From Ectopseudomonas mendocina (GTDB taxonomy: Bacteria > Pseudomonadota > Gammaproteobacteria > Pseudomonadales > Pseudomonadaceae), in NCBI RefSeq assembly GCF_008041835.1, contig NZ_VRYE01000007.1, forward strand, positions 1-64,000: a DNA stretch of 64,000 bases. The letters are read 5' to 3'. Positions within the stretch are counted from its first letter, which is position 1, and every line of letters starts with the position of its first letter. The notes beneath the pieces were generated by a model. That model made no database searches. It worked only from the letters and a program-made list of their open reading frames with translations, and was not told the origin of the DNA. This document shows, piece by piece, positions 59,040 to 64,000 of this stretch. The position numbers and the translations under genes are program-made.

Positions 59040-59891
59040 ATGATCACGCTTCCTCGCAAACACATCGCCGTTGCCCTGTTCAGTGCCTGGACCGCCCTCA
59101 GCGCGTCCTGGGCCAATGCCGACGACCTGCTCGCGCAGATCCAGTCCAGCAAACGCATCACCATCGCCACCGAGGCCCGCTACGCACCGTTCGAATTCGT
59201 CGAAGGCGGCAAGATGGTCGGCTACGACATCGACCTGATGAACTACGTGCTGGCCGACCTGCCAGGCGTCAAGCTCAAGCACCTCGACCTGCCCTGGCAG
59301 GGCGTGCTGCCTGGCCTGGATCGCAAGAAGTTCGACTTCGTGGTCAGTGCCGCCACGGTCAACAAGGCCCGCGCCGAACAGTTCGCCTTCACCATTCCGA
59401 TTGCCGATGCGACGGTGAAACTGCTCAAGCGCGAAGGGGATGATTCGATCAAGTCGCTGGACGATCTCAACGGCAAGATCGTTGGCTCGCAGACCGGCTC
59501 CGGGCAGATCCTCGCCCTGCAGGCCTTCGACAAGCAGCTCAAGGCCGAGGGCAAGCCAGGCCTGAAGGAACTGCGCCAGTACATCGCCTATGACGAAGCC
59601 TACGCCGACCTGGCGGCGGGGCGTCTCGACGGGGTCGCCCAGGCGCTGCCGAACATCGGCCCGCTGCTCAAGGCACGCCCTGGTCTGTTCGCCACCCTGC
59701 CGGATCCGCTGGGGCCGAAAACCTACTTCGCCTGGGTGGGCCGCAAGGATGCCGACAGTGCATCGCTGGTGAAATTCTTCAATGATCGCCTGGTCCGCGC
59801 CAACCAGGACGGCACCATGCAGAAGCTGCAGCAGAAATGGTTCGGCTTCACCATGGACCTGCCGACCGAAAGCCCTGAACCGGAAATCTGA
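59040..59891 (+). CDS. ABC importer binding protein, family 3 (polar amino acid type)
   Basis: 283 residues. Signal peptide MITLPRKHIAVALFSAWTAL onward to SWANA, then the SBP_bac_3 fold: ITIATEARYAPFEFVEGGKM, GYDIDLMNYVLADL, PWQGVLPGLDRKKFDFVVSA, and GKIVGSQTGSGQILALQAFD. Arg/Asp residues that bind alpha-amino acids are partly present. An A-rich AAAAATAAAAA tract about 60 nt upstream might be a Crc/Hfq site but is not next to the ribosome site (GAGG). Confidence 0.92.
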   Translation: MITLPRKHIAVALFSAWTALSASWANADDLLAQIQSSKRITIATEARYAPFEFVEGGKMVGYDIDLMNYVLADLPGVKLKHLDLPWQGVLPGLDRKKFDFVVSAATVNKARAEQFAFTIPIADATVKLLKREGDDSIKSLDDLNGKIVGSQTGSGQILALQAFDKQLKAEGKPGLKELRQYIAYDEAYADLAAGRLDGVAQALPNIGPLLKARPGLFATLPDPLGPKTYFAWVGRKDADSASLVKFFNDRLVRANQDGTMQKLQQKWFGFTMDLPTESPEPEI

Positions 59892-59900
59892 GGTCACCCC

Positions 59901-60557
59901 ATGAACGAGTTCATTGAACGGCTGATGATGTATCTGCCGGCACTCGGGAATGGTCTGCTGGTAACCCTGGGGCTGTGCCTGGTGGCCATGCTCCTGGGGT
60001 TTGCGCTGGGTGTCGCACTGTACCTGTGCGGCTCCAGCCGCTCACCGGCGCTGATCTGGTTTTCCCGTGGCTACGTCAGCTTCTTTCGCGGCACGCCGCT
60101 GCTCGCGCAGTTGCTGTTGTGCTTCTACCTGCCGACCAGCCTGGACATCGACCTGCCGGGCGTCGTGGCGGCCATCGTGGTGCTGTCGCTGAACACCGCG
60201 GCCTATCAGTCGCAGATTCTGCGCAGTGGCTTCGAGGCGATTCCCAAGGGCCAACTGGAAGCCGCCGCCGTCTTCGGCCTGAGCCGCTGGCAGACCCTGA
60301 CTCGCGTGCAGATCCCGCAGGTTCTGCAACTGGCCTCGCCGGCCCTGGTGTCGGAACTGATCGACGTGATCAAGGCCTCGGCCGTGGTCTCGGTGGTCGC
60401 CATGACCGACCTGATGCGCGTCAGCCAGCAACTGGTCGCACAAACCTATCGGCCGCTTGAGGTCTACCTGGTGGCCGCCCTGTTCTACCTGGCGCTGACC
60501 AGCGTGCTCGCGCTGGCCGGCAGGGCTCTGGAGCAATACTGGCAGAGGCGCGCGTAA
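59901..60557 (+). CDS. ABC importer permease (polar amino acid type, first)
   Basis: 218 residues, five helices. Contains FFRGTPLLAQLLL and the EAA loop EAAAVFGLSRWQTLTRVQIPQ of HisQ/HisM-type permeases. Stop and next start share one base (TAATG), so the two permeases are coupled and probably form a heterodimer. Confidence 0.92.
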   Translation: MNEFIERLMMYLPALGNGLLVTLGLCLVAMLLGFALGVALYLCGSSRSPALIWFSRGYVSFFRGTPLLAQLLLCFYLPTSLDIDLPGVVAAIVVLSLNTAAYQSQILRSGFEAIPKGQLEAAAVFGLSRWQTLTRVQIPQVLQLASPALVSELIDVIKASAVVSVVAMTDLMRVSQQLVAQTYRPLEVYLVAALFYLALTSVLALAGRALEQYWQRRA

Positions 60558-61204
60558 TGGAAGAAGTACTGACTTACCTGCCCGACTTCCTCAATGCCCT
60601 GTGGGTCACGGTGCAGATCAGCCTGCTCGCGGCCCTGCTCGGTGGCATCCTCGGCTTCGTCCTCAATGGCTTGCGGGTAGCCTGGGCACCGCTGGTCCAT
60701 GTCTACCGTGTGTATGTCTGGTTGATTCGTGGCACGCCATTCCTGGCGCAACTGATGCTGGTGTACTTCGGCCTGCCCGTGCTCGGCCTAACGCTCAGCG
60801 CAGTGGAAGCGACCATCGTGTCGCTGGCCCTGTACAGCTCGGCGTACTTCGCCGAACTGCTGCGCACGGCGTGGAACAGCATTCCGCGTGGCCATGTCGA
60901 GGCGGCCCACGTGCATGGCATCGGTGCCTGGCGCGTGTTCTGGCATATCCAGACGCCTCAGGCGCTGATGTTCTGCCTGCCACTGCTGGGCAACCAGGTG
61001 ATCCTGACCATCAAGGAAAGCGCAGTGGCCTCGATCATCACCGTCCCGGAGCTGACCCAGACCGCCGGCGCCATCGTTTCCAACACCTTCTCCTATGTCG
61101 TGCCCTACGCCCTGCTGGTGATCGCCTATTGGCTGCTCACCCAGACCGTCGGCACCCTGTTCGGCTTGGCCGCCCAGCGCGCCAATCGCATTCTCAGAGG
61201 TTGA
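60557..61204 (+). CDS. ABC importer permease (polar amino acid type, second)
   Basis: 215 residues, five helices. IRGTPFLAQLMLVYFGLPVL and EAAHVHGIGAWRVFWHIQTP correspond to the family signatures. Followed after 2 bp by the ATPase gene. Confidence 0.92.
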   Translation: MEEVLTYLPDFLNALWVTVQISLLAALLGGILGFVLNGLRVAWAPLVHVYRVYVWLIRGTPFLAQLMLVYFGLPVLGLTLSAVEATIVSLALYSSAYFAELLRTAWNSIPRGHVEAAHVHGIGAWRVFWHIQTPQALMFCLPLLGNQVILTIKESAVASIITVPELTQTAGAIVSNTFSYVVPYALLVIAYWLLTQTVGTLFGLAAQRANRILRG

Positions 61205-61206
61205 AC

Positions 61207-61998
61207 ATGAATCCGTCTCCGATCATCGAACTGCGTGGCCTGGGCAAATCCTACGGCGACCATCGGGTGCTCAAGGGTATCGACCTGAACGTGATGCCCG
61301 GTGAGATCGTCTCCCTGATCGGCCCCTCCGGGTCGGGCAAGACTACCGCCCTGCGCTGCATGAACTTTCTCGAAGCCTACGACGAGGGCGAGGTGCTGAT
61401 CCACGGCCGTCTGCTCGGCTACAAGAACGACGGGCGCAGCCTCAAGGACCGCCAGAGCGCGGCACAACTGGCCGAGGTTCGCCGGCCGCTGGCCATGGTG
61501 TTCCAGCAGTTCAACCTGTGGCCGCACATGAACGTGTTGGGCAACGTGATGGCGCCCCTGTTGCTCGGCAAACGCATGGCCAAGGCCGAGGCCCAGACCC
61601 TGGCCGAACAGGCCCTGCATCGTGTAGGCATGAGCCACAAGCTGGACGCCTATCCGGGGCGCCTGTCCGGTGGCCAGCAGCAGCGGGTCGGTATCGCCCG
61701 CGCCCTGGCCGTGCAACCGGAGCTGCTGCTGCTCGACGAGCCGACCTCGGCCCTCGACCCGGAACTGGTGGAAGAAGTGCTGCAAGTCATCCAGTCGCTG
61801 GCCCAGTCCGGCATGACCATGGTGATGGTGACCCACGAGATGAGCTTCGCCGAGAAGATCTCCACCCAGGTGGTGTTCATGGAAGCCGGCCAGGTGGTCG
61901 AGCGTGGTGCGCCAGCGCAGTTGTTCCGCCAGCCGACCACCGAACGCCTGCAGCAATTCCTCAAACCCTGGCTCAACCGCGGCACCGCGGCCGCATGA
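61207..61998 (+). CDS. ABC importer ATP-binding protein (polar amino acid type)
   Basis: 263 residues from MNPSPIIELRGLGKSYG. Walker A GPSGSGKTTALR, Q loop VFQQFNLWPHM, signature LSGGQQQRVGIARAL, Walker B LLLLDEPTSALDPE, switch His VTHEMSFA: a HisP/GlnQ-type ATPase. Its TGA overlaps the first possible amidase ATG (ATGA). Confidence 0.94.
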   Translation: MNPSPIIELRGLGKSYGDHRVLKGIDLNVMPGEIVSLIGPSGSGKTTALRCMNFLEAYDEGEVLIHGRLLGYKNDGRSLKDRQSAAQLAEVRRPLAMVFQQFNLWPHMNVLGNVMAPLLLGKRMAKAEAQTLAEQALHRVGMSHKLDAYPGRLSGGQQQRVGIARALAVQPELLLLDEPTSALDPELVEEVLQVIQSLAQSGMTMVMVTHEMSFAEKISTQVVFMEAGQVVERGAPAQLFRQPTTERLQQFLKPWLNRGTAAA

Positions 61999-63377
61999 GC
62001 GAAGCACGCGGCGGAGAACGACCGAGCATGAGCACGCTGCTGGACGAGGCGTATCGCCTGGGCGAGGGCCTGACTGACCCATTGCAACTGACCCGCCAGG
62101 CGCTGGCCGCTGCGGCCTCGTCAGCGCATGTGTTCATCGCCCTGTGCGAAGAGCGGGCACTGCGCCAGGCCGAGGCTTCGGCGGCGCGGCGCCTGCGCGG
62201 GCAGCCCCTGAGCCCGTTCGACGGCATCCCCTATGCCGTCAAGGACCTGGTGGATATTGCCGGCATGCCGACCAGTGCCGGCTCGACACTGTTCGCCGAC
62301 GGCCCGCTCGCGGCGCGGGACGCACCGGTGATCGCCGCGCTCAGCTCGCTGGGGATGATTCCGATCGGCAAGACCAACCTCAGCGAGTTCGCCTACTCCG
62401 GGCTGGGTCTGAACCCGAACTTCGGTACCCCGGTGGCAGACGCTGCCGTCGATGAACCCCGTGCCCCCGGTGGCTCCTCGTCAGGCTCGGCGATTGCCGT
62501 GCAACGCGGCATCGTCAGCGTCGCGCTGGGTACCGATACGGCGGGCTCTGTGCGCATTCCCGCCGCGTTCAACGGCCTGGTCGGCTACCGTGCCTCCTGC
62601 AACCGCTACCCCATGCAAGGCGTGCGAGCGCTGGCGCAAACCCTGGACACCCTGGGGCCTATCGCCAACAGCGTGGCCGACTGCATTGCCTTCGACGGTG
62701 CCTTGCGCGGCACGCTGGCCAGCCTGCCCGTGCCTCTGCGCCTGGCGGGCATCCAGTTTGTCGTGGAGGAAACGGTTCTGCGGGACCCGCTTCTGCAACC
62801 TGCCGTGCGCGACAACCTGCTGGCATGCATGGAGCACCTGCGTGCAGCGGGGGCAGTGGTCGAAGTTCGCGCGCTGGAATCCGTGGCCCGTACCCGCCAA
62901 TTGATCGCCGAGCATGGCTGGCTGGGCGCAGTGGAAGCCTGGCAAAACTACAGGGAAGCGGTCGAAGGCCCGCACGCGATGCAGATCGACCCGCGCGTTC
63001 GCCAGCGCCTGCTGGCCTCCAGGGCCGTCGGCGAGCGCGAGGCACTGCTACGCCAGGGCCGCGACCAGTTGATGGCCGGGCTCGAGTTCGAATTGGGCAA
63101 CAGCGTGCTGGTCATGCCCACCGTCTGGCATGTGGCGCCGCCTCTGGCCGCGCTGGAACAGGACGACGCGCACTTCGCCCTGACCAACCTGCAGACCCTC
63201 AACCTGACCATGATCGGTAGCCTGCTGGACATGCCCGGCATTGCCATGCCCTCAGGCGTCGATGCCCAGGGCCTGCCCACCTCGATGCTGTTTTCGCTGA
63301 CGCAAGGCCAGGACGACAGCCTGCTGGCCATCTGCCTGGCGGTCGAGCAAGCCTGTAGGCCGGCTTCAACCACGTGA
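61995..63377 (+). CDS. Amidase (amidase-signature family)
   Basis: 460 residues from the ATG overlapping the ATPase stop; an ATG at 62028 behind GGAG would give 449. The Ser-cisSer-Lys triad is visible: Lys in YAVKDLVDIAGMPTSAG, Ser in RAPGGSSSGSA and the nucleophile Ser in GTDTAGSVRIPAAFNG. It hydrolyses a C-N amide bond. Last gene of the DUF1989-ABC-amidase operon, so it should act on the imported compound or on the product of the DUF1989 protein. Resembles AtzE/allophanate-hydrolase-type amidases in general layout, but the C-terminal allophanate hydrolase domain is absent. Confidence 0.9.
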   Translation: MSEARGGERPSMSTLLDEAYRLGEGLTDPLQLTRQALAAAASSAHVFIALCEERALRQAEASAARRLRGQPLSPFDGIPYAVKDLVDIAGMPTSAGSTLFADGPLAARDAPVIAALSSLGMIPIGKTNLSEFAYSGLGLNPNFGTPVADAAVDEPRAPGGSSSGSAIAVQRGIVSVALGTDTAGSVRIPAAFNGLVGYRASCNRYPMQGVRALAQTLDTLGPIANSVADCIAFDGALRGTLASLPVPLRLAGIQFVVEETVLRDPLLQPAVRDNLLACMEHLRAAGAVVEVRALESVARTRQLIAEHGWLGAVEAWQNYREAVEGPHAMQIDPRVRQRLLASRAVGEREALLRQGRDQLMAGLEFELGNSVLVMPTVWHVAPPLAALEQDDAHFALTNLQTLNLTMIGSLLDMPGIAMPSGVDAQGLPTSMLFSLTQGQDDSLLAICLAVEQACRPASTT

Positions 63378-63384
63378 ACACAGG

Positions 63385-63406
63385 GCGCCCGGCGGACGGG
63401 CGCTTT
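63385..63406 (+). terminator. Hairpin after the amidase gene
   Basis: GCGCCCG-gcgga-CGGGCGC followed by TTTCG, 8 bp after the stop. Weak T tract. Confidence 0.65.
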
Positions 63407-63422
63407 CGTGCAGGCAACAAAA

Positions 63423-63446
63423 AACCCGCCGAGGCGGGTTCTTTTC
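63423..63446. terminator. Intrinsic terminator, second after the amidase operon
   Basis: AACCCGCC-ga-GGCGGGTT followed by CTTTTC and preceded by an A tract, hence bidirectional. Ends the operon if the first hairpin leaks. Confidence 0.85.
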
Positions 63447-63651
63447 AGACCATTCCGACATCCTGTCAGCAGCCATCCTGGCAATGGTCGATCGTCCATG
63501 ATCCTGAGCGCGTCCTGCGCTTCAGTGATGGGTGAAGATTAAGCCTGTCTCCGGGTGATCAACAGAGCGAATCGCAGGCAGGCCGTGTAAGCCTTTCGCT
63601 ATAGCTGTGCCGAGAAAACGCCCCTTACATCCCGCAAACACCCGAAAACAG
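63447..63651. other. Noncoding stretch before the IS21-type end
   Basis: No ORF with recognisable similarity, no RNA gene and no clear repeat seen. Confidence 0.4.
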
Positions 63652-64000
63652 TGGGTCGCCTGCGGATTCCACGCCATTCGGACACTCAGCCCACGCTGAT
63701 CCGGACACCTGTTCCACGCTCATTCGGACAGGCAGTCGGAGCGCAGCGACGCAGGGGTGGCATTGTTAGTCCGGGTTGGCTGGCGTCGTCAATTTCTGCG
63801 TCCGTTTGCGCATTGATTCACCCTTCAGATTGATCCGATAAGCGTTGTGCACCAGGCGGTCGAGGATGGCATCGGCCAGGGTCGGATCGCCGATCAGTTC
63901 GTGCCAGTTGTCCACCGGCATCTGGCTGGTGACCAGGGTCGAGCGCTGGCCGTAGCGATCATCCAGTAGCTCCAGCATGTCGCGCCGCTGTTCGGCGGTG
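63652..64000. mobile_element. IS21-family insertion sequence, one end only
   Basis: Begins around TGGGTCGCCTGCGGATTCC and carries three direct copies of a C-CACGC-N2-ATTCGGACA-like unit (near 63670, 63690 and 63712), the multiple terminal repeats used by IS21 transposases. The istB gene follows on the minus strand and runs out of the window. The exact outer base is estimated. Confidence 0.75.
63766..64000 (-). CDS. istB: IstB-type ATPase of IS21 family, C-terminal part
   Basis: Partial: the 5' end lies beyond the window. Visible residues include [20 protein letters not shown] followed by [20 protein letters not shown] and [16 protein letters not shown], the sensor and C-terminal part of the AAA+ helper that activates the IstA transposase. 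The C-terminus KLTTPANPD is normal for this group, so the gene is probably whole. Confidence 0.92.
   Translation of the reverse strand, partial: TAEQRRDMLELLDDRYGQRSTLVTSQMPVDNWHELIGDPTLADAILDRLVHNAYRINLKGESMRKRTQKLTTPANPD

Overview
The window is a chromosomal segment of a high-GC Pseudomonas. Gene order from trpE through rpe, agt, lptD, surA, apaH, cca, tsaD, rpsU, dnaG and rpoD matches, from memory, the PA0576-PA0609 block of P. aeruginosa, and the proteins are Pseudomonas-like throughout. A P. mendocina/oleovorans-type lineage is plausible but is inference.

1-11.8 kb: trpGDC and trpE, each preceded by a 14-residue leader peptide ending in a Trp-Arg-Trp-Arg-Ala block, so both look controlled by attenuation. 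Between them, where P. aeruginosa carries its R/F pyocin cluster, lies a GntR regulator and a five-gene operon: an NRAMP-like transporter, PxpA, a DUF1445 hydro-lyase, fused PxpBC and a biotin carboxylase-BCCP. A clear -24/-12 (sigma54) promoter precedes it, pointing to 5-oxoproline or a related amide as nitrogen source.

11.8-21.3 kb: gph, rpe and an agtABCD-like ABC importer (polyamine-type family; 4-aminobutyrate/5-aminovalerate in P. aeruginosa) with its two-component system agtSR. The kinase gene carries an in-frame amber codon in its periplasmic sensor domain. 21.4-46.5 kb: conserved core genes for cell envelope (djlA, murU, amgK, lptD, surA, plsY), cofactors (pdxA, folK, folB), RNA modification (rsmA, cca, tsaD), stress (apaGH, glpE, prkA-yeaH-ycgB) and the macromolecular synthesis operon rpsU-dnaG-rpoD.

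46.6-57.3 kb: an accessory island begins inside a tRNA-Ile(CAU) gene. The resident tRNA is cut in its anticodon arm and a second, complete tRNA-Ile(CAU) follows 31 bp later, using the same promoter. The island carries a 139-bp MITE, remnants of DUF3987 and mobilisation genes, a single-chain type IIG/MmeI-like restriction-modification protein, a HipA-like kinase paired with a DUF3037 protein, a RelE/RHH toxin-antitoxin pair, a truncated addiction-module antidote with twin operators, and a complete IS66 element (8-bp target duplication) that splits a NERD-nuclease-like gene. The restriction-kinase-DUF3037 trio is the best candidate for a poorly described defence system.

57.3-64 kb: a catabolic cluster of LysR regulator, DUF1989 protein, polar amino-acid-type ABC importer and amidase, probably for uptake and hydrolysis of a nitrogen-rich amide or guanidino compound, then the end of an IS21-family element that runs out of the window. 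The far end of the island is not visible.
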